Of a stretch of DNA of 64,000 bases, positions 19,531 to 27,810 are shown one piece after another. The position numbers were made by a program, and so were the translations under genes. Where the stretch lies: contig CASEWE010000001.1 in the NCBI GenBank assembly GCA_949291555.1, forward strand, positions 186,001 to 250,000, written 5' to 3'. The notes under the pieces were generated by a model. The model was not told where the DNA came from and ran no database searches. It saw only the letters and a program-made list of their open reading frames with translations. The stretch comes from an uncultured Bacteroidales bacterium (GTDB lineage Bacteria > Bacteroidota > Bacteroidia > Bacteroidales > P3). Each line of letters begins with the position of its first letter. Positions within the stretch are counted from its first letter, which is position 1.

Positions 19531-19609
19531 TATCATGTATACGAATCCGGGAAAAATGATACATGATGACTTTATCATGTATACGAAACCGGAAAAAATG
19601 ATACATGAT
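19531..19609 (+). promoter_or_regulatory. Tandem palindromic operator upstream of fic
   Basis: Two 37-bp units (19531-19567 and 19573-19609) are identical at 35 of 37 positions and lie 42 bp apart start to start (four helical turns). Each unit is itself an inverted repeat with arms ATCATGTAT and ATACATGAT around an 18-bp centre. They lie 92-171 bp upstream of the fic ATG. The arrangement suggests a cooperatively bound operator, plausibly recognised by the winged-helix C-terminus of the Fic protein (inference). Confidence 0.75.
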
Positions 19610-19701
19610 AACCTTGCAAGAAAATAAAGCAGCAGCGCACAGCCTTCTTTCCCGGTATTGCGGCTCCGACACGTCCCAAGCCCGGGTTTTACGGAAAAAA
19701 G

Positions 19702-20808
19702 ATGGAAACAAGATACGAAATTCCCCGGCTTCCATTGCCTTACGATTTGGAAACCAAAGAGGTTTTAAGGCAATTGAACAAAGCCAACAAGAAACTGGCT
19801 GAACTGAAAGGCATAGCCCGGACCATCCCGAACGAGAACATCCTCCTCAACACCCTGACCTTGCAAGAGGCAAAGGAAAGTTCGGCGGTGGAAAACATCG
19901 TTACAACCCAGGACGATTTATACAAAGCCGGTTTGGACATGCGGCATAACGTAATGAATGCTTCCGTCAAGGAAGTGTTGAATTACCGGGAAGCCATCCA
20001 GCGGGGGTTCATCTTGATCAAGAAAGACAGGCTCCTGACCATTAACACGATAAAAGAAATACAAAAAGTCTTGGAACGCAACAGCGCGGGGTTCAGGAAT
20101 GTACCAGGCACCTCCCTGAAGCGTTCCGATGGGGAAATCGTCTATGTGCCGCCGCAAGACATCGGCTCGATAAACCGGGACATGGCCAATCTGGAACGTT
20201 TCATCAATGATGAAGACCTCTGCGGTTACGACCCTCTAATCAAAATGGCCATTATCCACCACCAATTCGAAAGCATTCACCCTTTTTTCGATGGGAATGG
20301 ACGCACAGGACGAATCATCAATGTTCTATATCTTGTCTTGTCGGATTTGCTCGATTTGCCCGTTTTATACCTTAGCCTGTATATTACCCAAAACAAAGGG
20401 GCGTATTACCACCTCATGCAAGCTGTGCGGGATGCGGGAAACGAAAACGCGGAACAATGGGAAGATTGGATCTTGTTCATGTTGAAGGCCGTTGAAGAAA
20501 CAGCTGAAAGCGCCATGCAGACAGTCAAGGCCATTTCCGCCATGATGGCCCGCTACAAAAACCTCCTGCGGCCTTTGTTCGGGAAACAATACCGGCACGA
20601 ACTGCTGAACAACCTTTTTTACCACCCTTATACCAAAGTGGAATTCCTGGAAAAAGACATGCAGGTCCAACGCTTGACCGCAACCCGCTACCTGAACAAG
20701 ATGGCAGATGCCGGCATTCTCCAAAAGGTGAAAATCTGGAGAACGAATTATTACATAAATACGGAATTGATGAATCTGTTTGTCTCCGGAACCGATCAAG
20801 GAAAATAA
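19702..20808 (+). CDS. Fic family protein (putative AMPylase with N-terminal autoinhibitory helix and winged HTH)
   Basis: 368 residues. It has the active-site loop HPFFDGNGRTGR (residues 193-204), the full HxFxxGNGRxxR signature, so AMP or other NMP transfer to a protein hydroxyl is expected. An inhibitory helix precedes it: SSAVEN at residues 60-65 fits [S/T]xxxE[G/N], making this a class II, self-inhibited Fic. The N-terminal Fic_N region and a C-terminal helix-turn-helix (about 300-355: YHPYTKVEFLEKDMQVQRL, then TATRYLNKMADAGIL) are typical of chromosomal Fic proteins in Bacteroidota. It is a single gene with no antitoxin neighbour, preceded by a double palindrome. It may be self-regulated; targets are unknown. 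Confidence 0.93.
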   Translation: METRYEIPRLPLPYDLETKEVLRQLNKANKKLAELKGIARTIPNENILLNTLTLQEAKESSAVENIVTTQDDLYKAGLDMRHNVMNASVKEVLNYREAIQRGFILIKKDRLLTINTIKEIQKVLERNSAGFRNVPGTSLKRSDGEIVYVPPQDIGSINRDMANLERFINDEDLCGYDPLIKMAIIHHQFESIHPFFDGNGRTGRIINVLYLVLSDLLDLPVLYLSLYITQNKGAYYHLMQAVRDAGNENAEQWEDWILFMLKAVEETAESAMQTVKAISAMMARYKNLLRPLFGKQYRHELLNNLFYHPYTKVEFLEKDMQVQRLTATRYLNKMADAGILQKVKIWRTNYYINTELMNLFVSGTDQGK

Positions 20809-20883
20809 GCGGAACAGGAAGCCGCGCTCCGGAAAGCCCAGGTTCAGCCAAAGGAGGCTCCCGGCAGACCACGCAAGGGAAGG

Positions 20884-20912
20884 AAAAAGGCCGGCAGTTT
20901 CCCGCCGGCCTT
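20884..20912 (-). terminator. Terminator after the split T9SS repeat-protein gene
   Basis: On the minus strand a perfect 9-bp stem (AAGGCCGGC/GCCGGCCTT, 20912-20904 with 20895-20887) is followed by TTTTT. It lies 28 bp past the stop at 20940. Confidence 0.8.
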
Positions 20913-20939
20913 GCAACCCAAACCAAAACGACCCTGCCG

Positions 20940-22202
20940 TTACCGGACAATGATGCTTTTGACAGACCTCAGCCTGCCCGTTTCATCCGAGACATGGAGG
21001 ATGTACATGCCGCTATGGTCAAGATGCAGCTCGTAGACGCCCGCGGATTTCTTCTCCATGTTCCGGAGCAACTGGCCGTTGAGATTGAAGATCCGGATAT
21101 TCGACGTGCAAGGAACCTCTACAAAGAAATTCCCGTTGTTGGGGTTGGGATACAATCGCGCTTCCAGTTCCCCGTGTCCTTCATTGGAAGCCTCAACCGT
21201 ATAAACAGCCGTCATGATGTTTGACCGGGCTTCAAGCCAAACCGCCATGGCCTTGATGGTCATATCTTCCGTGATCGCGATGGGATTGCCGTATATGGCC
21301 GATTCCCGGGTGGGTTCCGAGCCATCGGTGGTATAATAGATGGTCGAACCTTCCGTCTTGCATGTGATGTAGACTTCCGTGCCGAAAGGAACCGTGCCGG
21401 CAAACGGGTAAAACTGCGGGTCGGCCACTTCGTACCTTACCTTATATACAGCCGTGGCCACGTCCGATTTCTCTGTCCCTAAGACGGCAATGGCTTTGAT
21501 GACGGTTTCTTTTGTGATTGCAACGGGTTCCACGTATTCCATGGAGTTCTCCGTGGGCTCGGTTTCATCGAGCGTATAATAAATCTTTGCCCCCTGCGTG
21601 CTGGACATCATGGTTACCAACGTGCCGTACAGGACTTCTCCGGAAGCGGGATTGAACAGGGGTTCGGCCACGTCCACATGGGTTTCTGCAATCGTATAAA
21701 CGGCCGTAACCGTATCAGACACGTTATTTCCAATGACGGCAACCGCCTTGATGGTCATGGAATCCCCAACCAGGATAGGCTCCTTGTACAGAAGCATGCC
21801 TGCATCGGCAAACGTATCTATATGATAGTAAATTATAGCGTTTGGCGTAGCGCAGCTGATGGAAACAGCCGTTCCGGCTTCAACCGCTCCGGAACCGGGA
21901 CGGAAGACAGGGTCGGCCACCTCAACTGCTTCTTCCTTCACCGTGTATTGCGCCGTCACAACTTCCGACTGCTTGCCTTCCAGGATGGCAACCGCCTTGA
22001 TGGTCATGTCTTCGCTGGCTACAATGGGGGCGCTGTAAGGCGTGGACTGGGCCGTGGGTTCGGTTTCATCGGTCGTGTAATAGATGGTTGCGCCCGTTGT
22101 GGTGGTCATGATCGTGATTTCGGTACCGGCAACGATTTCACCAGAAGCGGGGAAGAAGACAGGATTGGCCACTTGCCCCACTTCTTCAAGGACACTGACC
22201 AC
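20940..22202 (-). CDS. C-terminal part of split secreted protein: four CHB_HEX_C-like repeats plus T9SS domain
   Basis: Continuous with the upstream gene in the same frame; only a TAG at 22218-22220 separates them. If translated alone it would start at GTG 22202 with no signal peptide (420 residues). It completes the upstream Big_2 domain (…LTASCVVSV), then carries four ~82-residue repeats starting VANPVFFPASG, VADPVFRPGSG, VAEPLFNPASG and VADPQFYPFAG. Each contains the 'IYYTxDxxEPT' signature of chitobiase C-terminal-like domains, except that the second has 'IIYYHIDTF'. The last ~75 residues form a T9SS type A domain (LEARLYPNPNNGNFFVEV ... ILHVSDETGRLRSVKSIIVR). Without readthrough the sorting signal cannot be attached to an exported protein, so this half would be non-functional. 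Confidence 0.75.
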   Translation of the reverse strand: MVSVLEEVGQVANPVFFPASGEIVAGTEITIMTTTTGATIYYTTDETEPTAQSTPYSAPIVASEDMTIKAVAILEGKQSEVVTAQYTVKEEAVEVADPVFRPGSGAVEAGTAVSISCATPNAIIYYHIDTFADAGMLLYKEPILVGDSMTIKAVAVIGNNVSDTVTAVYTIAETHVDVAEPLFNPASGEVLYGTLVTMMSSTQGAKIYYTLDETEPTENSMEYVEPVAITKETVIKAIAVLGTEKSDVATAVYKVRYEVADPQFYPFAGTVPFGTEVYITCKTEGSTIYYTTDGSEPTRESAIYGNPIAITEDMTIKAMAVWLEARSNIMTAVYTVEASNEGHGELEARLYPNPNNGNFFVEVPCTSNIRIFNLNGQLLRNMEKKSAGVYELHLDHSGMYILHVSDETGRLRSVKSIIVR

Positions 22203-22217
22203 GCAGGAAGCCGTGAG

Positions 22218-22220
22218 CTA
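22218..22220 (-). other. In-frame amber codon interrupting one long T9SS protein gene
   Basis: The codons around it read R-T-L-D-Q-TAG-L-T-A-S-C-V-V-S-V in an uninterrupted frame of 993 codon positions (23918 to 20940). The stop falls inside a Big_2 domain. secA and prfB end in TAG, so the codon is not reassigned. Confidence 0.85.
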
Positions 22221-23918
22221 CTGGTCCAGCGTGCGAGCGGCAATGATGGCCTGGCCCGCCGCTTTTGCCGTAATCAAACCGTTGATATCCACCCTTGCAA
22301 CAGCCGGGTCGGACGAATACCAGTAAACTTCCGGATTGCTGGCATGAGCGGGCAATACGGTAGCTGCCAAAGCCCGGGTCTCGTTCGGCAGCATTTCCAA
22401 GCTGGCGTAGTTGAGCGACACATTGCTGACATTGACATAATCGCTCACGTTCAAATAATGTACTTCGGCATAGGAAGCGGCATCGTCTGTAATATACAGG
22501 TGGTTCTGGTGCATATTGTAGGGAATGAAGAAGTCTTCATTGGGATTGCGGACTTCGGCATTGACAGACGCGCCGTTCCCGTTTTCATCGTAAGTGAAGG
22601 TGTAATCCAGATTGGAAGTCCAGGAAGACACATTCCAGCTGGCATCCCAATTGGCAAACTGGTGTTTCTGGGTCAGGATGTTGTAATTCTCATCGTACGT
22701 ATACAGGTACTGGTAATGCTGGTAGTACCTTTGAAGGTTCGCGGCCCAAGGTTCTTCCAACTTGTATTCCAGAAAACCGGCTTCATTGCTGATGCTGGTA
22801 GTGCGCATGGCCGGGCAAAGGCTGTCGCCGGCGGCGGTGTTCCACTTGCTGTCGAGCATGATAGTCGTATCGCCGCTGTAGATGTACTCCGTCCGGGAAA
22901 CCACGGTCCATTCATCGTGGCGAATCCCCTCCAGCTCCATGAGCAACGGCCTGTCCCCGTCCCACGTGATGGTGGTCCTATCGATTTCTACCCATTCGCC
23001 GTCCTGCCATTGGAGCGTGGAACCGCCCACTTGCTTCCCTTCGTCATCGTACGAATACGTGTATTGCAGGGTATATGTCCCATAACCGGCAAAACGGTAG
23101 GCAACGACCCGGCCCTTATCGTCATAGTCGTACTCGTACCGCTGGGTTTCCTCATGGCTCTGCGAACCTGTTTTCCAGTCGAAATGCGTTTTCTTCATAT
23201 TGTTCCCGCTGGCATCGTACTCCCAGTCTATTTTCAAGCCCAAGGTCCATTGGGTCGACCCCAAAGCCTTGTTGTAATAAGTCTGATGGATGATATTGTT
23301 ATTTTCATCGTATTCGTTCACCCAAGCCAGACGGGCAAACCATCCAGTGTCCGTATGGAAAGTCTGGGTGGCGGTCAGCTGGTTGTGGTTTTCATCGTAA
23401 GTGGCCACGAACCGGTAATACGGGTTCCAGGAAGAACCGCTTCCATTGTCCGTGTAAAATTCGACCATATCGCCGTTTTCGTCCAAGATTATCTTCTCCC
23501 TCGCGAGGTTTCCCCAATCCGAACCGTTCGGTTGCTGGGTAATGATTACCAAACCCGATTCGGTGGTTTCCATGTAAGTTCCGTTTTCGTCCCATAAAGT
23601 GATGACCCGCTGGGAATTTAGCCCTTGGGCGTTCCGGGTGGTCAGTTCGACAGGACGGTAATCCTGGCTTTTCAGTTCTTTGGCAAGCGTTTGATAATAG
23701 GCGGCTTTCTGCTGGAACCGGCTGGCCGGCGTTTCCGTGTACCGGATTCCTTCCGGCTGCAGGAAAAGGCCGGCCTGCGCCGCGGGGTTCAACGCGTAAG
23801 CGGGTTGCGGTTTCCCGTTCATGAAAAAAGAAGGCTGCGACATGCCTTTTCCGGCTCCCAAGGCCAAGGAGGCGCTGGTTAAAAATGCAGCGGCCAAAGC
23901 AAACAAAACTCGTTTCAT
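22218..23918 (-). CDS. N-terminal part of split secreted protein (YD-like repeats, truncated Big_2 domain)
   Basis: 566 residues from ATG 23918 to the TAG at 22218-22220. It has a signal peptide (MKRVLFALAAAFLTSASLALG). Many short tyrosine/aspartate repeats follow (e.g. ATYDENHNQL, NEYDENNNI, YEYDYDDKGRV, YTYDENYN, FTYDENGN), resembling RHS/YD-type or wrapped beta repeats. From about residue 495 comes a bacterial Ig-like (Big_2) domain, LNYASLEMLPNETRALAATV ... VYWYSSDPAVARVDINGLIT, that stops one strand short. The missing strand is encoded in frame just after the TAG. A CTACGGCA doublet lies upstream at 24075-24104, and a TPR/HTH regulator gene ends 253 bp upstream on the same strand. Confidence 0.85.
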   Translation of the reverse strand: MKRVLFALAAAFLTSASLALGAGKGMSQPSFFMNGKPQPAYALNPAAQAGLFLQPEGIRYTETPASRFQQKAAYYQTLAKELKSQDYRPVELTTRNAQGLNSQRVITLWDENGTYMETTESGLVIITQQPNGSDWGNLAREKIILDENGDMVEFYTDNGSGSSWNPYYRFVATYDENHNQLTATQTFHTDTGWFARLAWVNEYDENNNIIHQTYYNKALGSTQWTLGLKIDWEYDASGNNMKKTHFDWKTGSQSHEETQRYEYDYDDKGRVVAYRFAGYGTYTLQYTYSYDDEGKQVGGSTLQWQDGEWVEIDRTTITWDGDRPLLMELEGIRHDEWTVVSRTEYIYSGDTTIMLDSKWNTAAGDSLCPAMRTTSISNEAGFLEYKLEEPWAANLQRYYQHYQYLYTYDENYNILTQKHQFANWDASWNVSSWTSNLDYTFTYDENGNGASVNAEVRNPNEDFFIPYNMHQNHLYITDDAASYAEVHYLNVSDYVNVSNVSLNYASLEMLPNETRALAATVLPAHASNPEVYWYSSDPAVARVDINGLITAKAAGQAIIAARTLDQ

Positions 23919-24069
23919 CGTTAAAGGTTTTTAATTGAACATCGAGGTTTCTTCCCTGTTTCAGCCGGCGAACCTTTCCGAAGCGCAAAAGGCGAACATC
24001 TTGTCCTGCCGGTTTGCTGAAAACAAATGAAAACGGTTCGAGGAATGTCCAATCGCTTTTCACCCTATA

Positions 24070-24104
24070 CAAAACTACGGCAACACGGGTTTTGGCCTAC
24101 GGCA
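24070..24104 (-). promoter_or_regulatory. CTACGGCA doublet (22-bp spacing) with overlapping -7 box
   Basis: Exact octamers at 24075-24082 and 24097-24104, 22 bp start to start, i.e. one helical turn less than the 32-bp doublets upstream of 5415 and 9673. On the minus strand a TAGTTTTG (24077 to 24070) fits the TAnnTTTG -7 box and overlaps the proximal octamer. There is no TTG at -33; the distal octamer lies there instead, which fits an activator-dependent promoter for the gene starting at 23918. Confidence 0.5.
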
Positions 24105-24170
24105 AAAATGCTACAATTTAAGATAACGTATTGATTCTGTTTTAATAATATATTCACCCTGCCATGGCGG

Positions 24171-26114
24171 TCAAGCAGGCGAATTGGTAAACCGCATCAG
24201 GAAAGAAAGCGTGGTCTGCTCTTTTCCGATACCGAGCTTTTTCCGAAGCCGGAACTTGGCTGTTTCGATGGTTCGAACCGAACGGTTGGTCAATGCCGAA
24301 ATCTCCTTGGTAGTCAGGTTCATGACAATGAAGGCGCACAAGCGGTTTTCCCCCGCGGTAAGGCCCGGATAGGAATGGTTCAACTTTGCAAAGAAGGAGG
24401 GATGTATCTGCTCGAAATAAAGCTTGAAGTCGTTCCAGCCGCGTTCTTCTATGGTCAGGGAAGCCACCTGCCGCTGGATGTTCAGCAAAAGCTCCTTGGC
24501 TTCCTTTTTCGTGCAAAAAGATTCCAGCTTGCGCACTTCCGTCAGGATCTGGTTCGCCATGTCGCACATCTTGGCTATATACATGGTATTGGCTGTCAAT
24601 TCCTGAGCCTTGCTTGTCAAGACATTTTCATACTCCGCCTTGGAAGACTCCATGATTTTCTGCGTGTCTTCGTGAATATGGACGATCTGCTCTTCCAAAT
24701 GGCTCACGGACGCGCGCTGCTTTTGCAATTTCTTCACAATAATCGCAATAAGGACGATCACGATGCACGAAAGCAATGAAAACAGGATCAACAGGATATT
24801 TTTCCGGGAGCCCTCCACTTCCGAAAGCCGCAATTGATACTCTAACAGTTCCTTGTCTCTCAGGATCTTATTTATCGCGAAGGAATTGTTCAGCTGCCAT
24901 ATTTTCTCTTCTTTTTCCTGATCGTACACCGAATCCCAAATGGCTTGTTCCCGCTGGCGGGCATCCAAAGCCTCCTTGTACATTCCTTTGGTTTCGTAAA
25001 TCCGGGCAAGGACATAATACAAATTGCTTCGGACATGATACATCTCGGATCCGGAAGTCCGGCTCATGTTTTCCTTGCACACGTTCAATGCGCTATCCAC
25101 TTTCCCCTGTTCCAGGAGAATAATCGCGTAATTGTTCAAAATAACCGCCTCTTCGTAGAGGCTTCCGGCCATTTCGAGCGCAAGGAGGCAATACCGTTCG
25201 CATTGCGCCATGTCTCCTGCCAGCATGTAGTGGAGGGAAATGTTTTGGTAAACCTGGCTCAGTTTGCGAACCGGCGCCGATTTCCGGGCTTTTTCAATGT
25301 ACCGGAACGATTTTTCCAGCTCCCGCTTTTGCCAATAAGCCGATGAATAAGAAAGATTCAACGCGAAATCGAGGTCGGCCGCGAGTTCTTCCACGGGCCA
25401 TTTCTCCGGGTTCCGGCTTTTATAGGAAACATAATCGAACGACTGCCAAACCGGGAAAGAAGCAGGCGACAGGCTGTCGCAAGCTTCCAAATCGGGTTGC
25501 AGCCGGCGGGCTTCGTCCAAATAACGAATGGCTAAATCATTCTTCCCCAAACGAATGAAAAGATTTCCCAAGCGGATGCAAGCCTGCATCCTTACAGCCG
25601 GATCCAACGTGGATTCGGAAAGAAGCAGCTTGTAAAGGTACTCTACTCCAGTCAGGTATTTCCCAAGGAAGTAGGCCGTTTCTCCTTGCCGCAAATAAAG
25701 CCTGCACAAAAGCATGTAAGCGGCTTCGCTGCTCTCCTGCCGTTCGGCAAGCTGGATAGCTGTATCATAAAGCATGTAGGCGGAAGCATATCCGTCTTCC
25801 CTGAACCGGCAGTCGCCCTTGCAAAGATAGGCTTCCGCCAACGCCAAGGAGTCCTTTCCTGCCCGAGCCCTGCGGAACAGGCTGTCGCAAAACCGCGCTT
25901 GCGCCAAAGAAAGCGGTTCTTCCTGAAAACGCCTCGACTCCCGGTATGCTTCCTGAAGGCCGGTCATGGCCAAAGCCAGCGTGTCGGAAGCGCAAGCGCG
26001 CCCCAAAAAGCAAACGGGAAGCAATAAGGACAAAAGCCCGCAGAAAAAAGCCGTCCTACGGGCTTTCCTCCCAACCTGCTCCTTCTCCTTGCTATTGGAC
26101 GAATACCCGTTCAT
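24171..26114 (-). CDS. Second membrane-anchored TPR/HTH putative regulator
   Basis: 647 residues with the same architecture as the regulator at 5950-7755. The parts are a signal anchor (TAFFCGLLSLLLPVCFLGRACAS), TPR-like helices at ~90-400, one transmembrane helix at ~438-460 (KNILLILFSLLSCIVIVLIA), a coiled coil at ~465-540, and a C-terminal LuxR-like HTH (~575-640: RLCAFIVMNLTTKEISALTN then RSVRTIETAKFRLRKKLGI). The start ATG (26114-26112) overlaps the TGA of the DUF2807 lipoprotein gene by four bases (ATGA), so the two are translationally coupled. Its downstream neighbour is the split T9SS protein gene with a CTACGGCA doublet. Sensor input and targets are inferred, not shown. Confidence 0.88.
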   Translation of the reverse strand: MNGYSSNSKEKEQVGRKARRTAFFCGLLSLLLPVCFLGRACASDTLALAMTGLQEAYRESRRFQEEPLSLAQARFCDSLFRRARAGKDSLALAEAYLCKGDCRFREDGYASAYMLYDTAIQLAERQESSEAAYMLLCRLYLRQGETAYFLGKYLTGVEYLYKLLLSESTLDPAVRMQACIRLGNLFIRLGKNDLAIRYLDEARRLQPDLEACDSLSPASFPVWQSFDYVSYKSRNPEKWPVEELAADLDFALNLSYSSAYWQKRELEKSFRYIEKARKSAPVRKLSQVYQNISLHYMLAGDMAQCERYCLLALEMAGSLYEEAVILNNYAIILLEQGKVDSALNVCKENMSRTSGSEMYHVRSNLYYVLARIYETKGMYKEALDARQREQAIWDSVYDQEKEEKIWQLNNSFAINKILRDKELLEYQLRLSEVEGSRKNILLILFSLLSCIVIVLIAIIVKKLQKQRASVSHLEEQIVHIHEDTQKIMESSKAEYENVLTSKAQELTANTMYIAKMCDMANQILTEVRKLESFCTKKEAKELLLNIQRQVASLTIEERGWNDFKLYFEQIHPSFFAKLNHSYPGLTAGENRLCAFIVMNLTTKEISALTNRSVRTIETAKFRLRKKLGIGKEQTTLSFLMRFTNSPA

Positions 26115-26968
26115 TCACAGGGTTTTACCGAACTCGCCCCGCTGGCCTCCATCTTCACTTTCGGCTGGCCTTTGTAACGGATGACCGAAGCCCCGGAAGC
26201 CTGGGCGTCCAGAAAATGGTTCACGGAAACATCCACGCTCGAAGCGCCCGAAACATCGGCTTTCAGATTGTCGACAGCCATTCCGTAGCCCTCCACATCG
26301 CTTGCCCCCGACACTTCCAGCTGCACGTCCTTCGCGTACCCGCTCCACTTGATGGTCGATGCCCCGACCGCCTCGGCATGGACTTTCCCCGGCAAACGGC
26401 AATCGCCCTTGAACACGGAAGCGCCTCCGAAAGCCATTCCTACGGTTCCCCCGGCAACAATATTGCCCGAAAAGGAAGAAGCCCCGAAGAACTCCATCTG
26501 CAAGTCGCCGCTCACCTTCAAATCGCCCTCGAACGATGCGGCCCCGGAAAAATCCATTGCCAGTTTCTCCGAACCTATCGTGCCGGCTTTCGCCTTGCTC
26601 CCTCCGGAAAAATCCATGCGTTCGATCCGGTTGTAATACACCTTCACGCGTATCCTTGAAAATCCTTCCGTGCCGAACTGCACCGGTTTCTTCATGGAAA
26701 TGGCCAAATCCTTTCCCTTGTGCTTCACCTGGATATACGGCAGCAGCACCGTGTCGGCCTGCAAGACCACCGAATCGGCTTGGGCGGGGAGGAGTTCCAC
26801 ATCATAAAAACCCGAGACCTCTATCCGCGTGAATCCCTTGGCCGGGTACGACAATGTCTTTTCCACGCCGCTCAGCGCCAATTTCTTGGGAAAACCGCAG
26901 GCCGTCGTACAGGCAAGAAAAAAGAAAAGCAGCGGGAAAAAACCGAAGAATGCAAGTTTCCGTTTCAT
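26111..26968 (-). CDS. DUF2807 (head GIN domain) lipoprotein
   Basis: 285 residues from ATG 26968, which gives a compact lipoprotein signal MKRKLAFFGFFPLLFFFLAC; an ATG three codons upstream (26977) is possible. The body is the right-handed beta-helical DUF2807 'putative auto-transporter adhesin' fold: FTRIEVSGFYDVELLPAQ, then repeated GAS(S/T) rungs (MDFSGAASFEGDLKVSGD, MEFFGASSFSGN, VSGASDVEGYG, VSGASSVDVSVN, ASGASVIRYKG). It is probably anchored to the outer membrane by lipid. Its stop overlaps the start of the TPR/HTH regulator gene, so the two are expected to be made together; it could be part of that regulator's sensing branch (inference). Confidence 0.88.
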   Translation of the reverse strand: MKRKLAFFGFFPLLFFFLACTTACGFPKKLALSGVEKTLSYPAKGFTRIEVSGFYDVELLPAQADSVVLQADTVLLPYIQVKHKGKDLAISMKKPVQFGTEGFSRIRVKVYYNRIERMDFSGGSKAKAGTIGSEKLAMDFSGAASFEGDLKVSGDLQMEFFGASSFSGNIVAGGTVGMAFGGASVFKGDCRLPGKVHAEAVGASTIKWSGYAKDVQLEVSGASDVEGYGMAVDNLKADVSGASSVDVSVNHFLDAQASGASVIRYKGQPKVKMEASGASSVKPCE

Positions 26969-27123
26969 GGCTATCATACAATGATTTGTTTTTATGTCTC
27001 GTTCCAAAACCCTGGTTCCCGCTACCGGAACTTCCTTTCCCCTCCATCGAACCTCTCCGCCTTCATGGCATCCGGAACACATGCCGCCCCTCGGCCGGCA
27101 CCGATGCAAACTTACGCAATTTC

Positions 27124-27801
27124 CTACTGCATGAAGGCGAATTGCAGGATGTTGGTCCCCATCTCCAACGCCCGGCGATGGATTTCGGGCGTGTCCTTGT
27201 GCACTTGCGGGTCTTCCCAGCCATCGCCCAGATCGCATTCGTACGTGTAGAAGCAAACCACCCTTCCTTCATAGACAAGGGCGAACCCTTGGGGGCGCTT
27301 GTTGTCGTGCTCGTGCACTTTGGGCAAGCCGGTGCGGCTGAAATCGAAACATTGCCGGTAAATGGGATGGGAAAGCGGAAGCTCCACGAAATCGAGCTCG
27401 GGAAAAACCCGCTTCATCTGCGCCCGCACGTAAGCATCGAGGCCGTAGTTGTCGTCTATGTGCAGAAACCCGCCACCCTCCAGGTAATCCCTAAGGTTGC
27501 GGGCCTCCTCGTCGGAAAAAACCACGTTCCCGTGCCCGGTCATGTGCACGAACGGGCAATCGAAAAGCGCCTGGCTCCCCGCCTCTACCGTCCGGGGACG
27601 GGCCGCGAGGGCCATGCCGGTCGATTCCCTGGCAAACGCCGCAAGGTTGGGCAACGAGGTCGGATTGGCGTACCAATCCCCTCCGCCCCCGTATTTGAGC
27701 AATCCGAGGGTGATTTCCTGTGCGGGAAGCAGCGAAGCGAACCGCGGGAAAAAACCCGAAAGAATCGCTCCCAAACCGGCAACGAATAAAACTTTGCGCA
27801 T
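27124..27801 (-). CDS. DUF4159 domain-containing protein
   Basis: 225 residues. An N-terminal signal-like segment (MRKVLFVAGLGAILSGFFPR ... LPAQ) is followed by ITLGLLKYGGGGDWYANPTS, PFVHMTGHGNVVFSDEE, NLRDYLEGGGFLHIDDNYG and RPQGFALVYEGRVVCFYTYE. These are the conserved motifs of the exported DUF4159 family, a glutamine-amidotransferase-like flavodoxin fold of unknown function. The stop of rsmE lies only 9 bp upstream, a pairing I recall in other Bacteroidota. Confidence 0.9.
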   Translation of the reverse strand: MRKVLFVAGLGAILSGFFPRFASLLPAQEITLGLLKYGGGGDWYANPTSLPNLAAFARESTGMALAARPRTVEAGSQALFDCPFVHMTGHGNVVFSDEEARNLRDYLEGGGFLHIDDNYGLDAYVRAQMKRVFPELDFVELPLSHPIYRQCFDFSRTGLPKVHEHDNKRPQGFALVYEGRVVCFYTYECDLGDGWEDPQVHKDTPEIHRRALEMGTNILQFAFMQ

Positions 27802-27810
27802 ATTTTCCTT

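Noticed and set aside
19605..19802. Small plus-strand frame overlapping the fic operator and start
   Set aside because: Starts inside the palindrome and overlaps fic in another frame; no homology, poor coding character.
22218..22220. TAG reassigned to an amino acid in this genome
   Set aside because: secA and prfB end in TAG at the expected C-terminus, so the amber codon functions as a stop.
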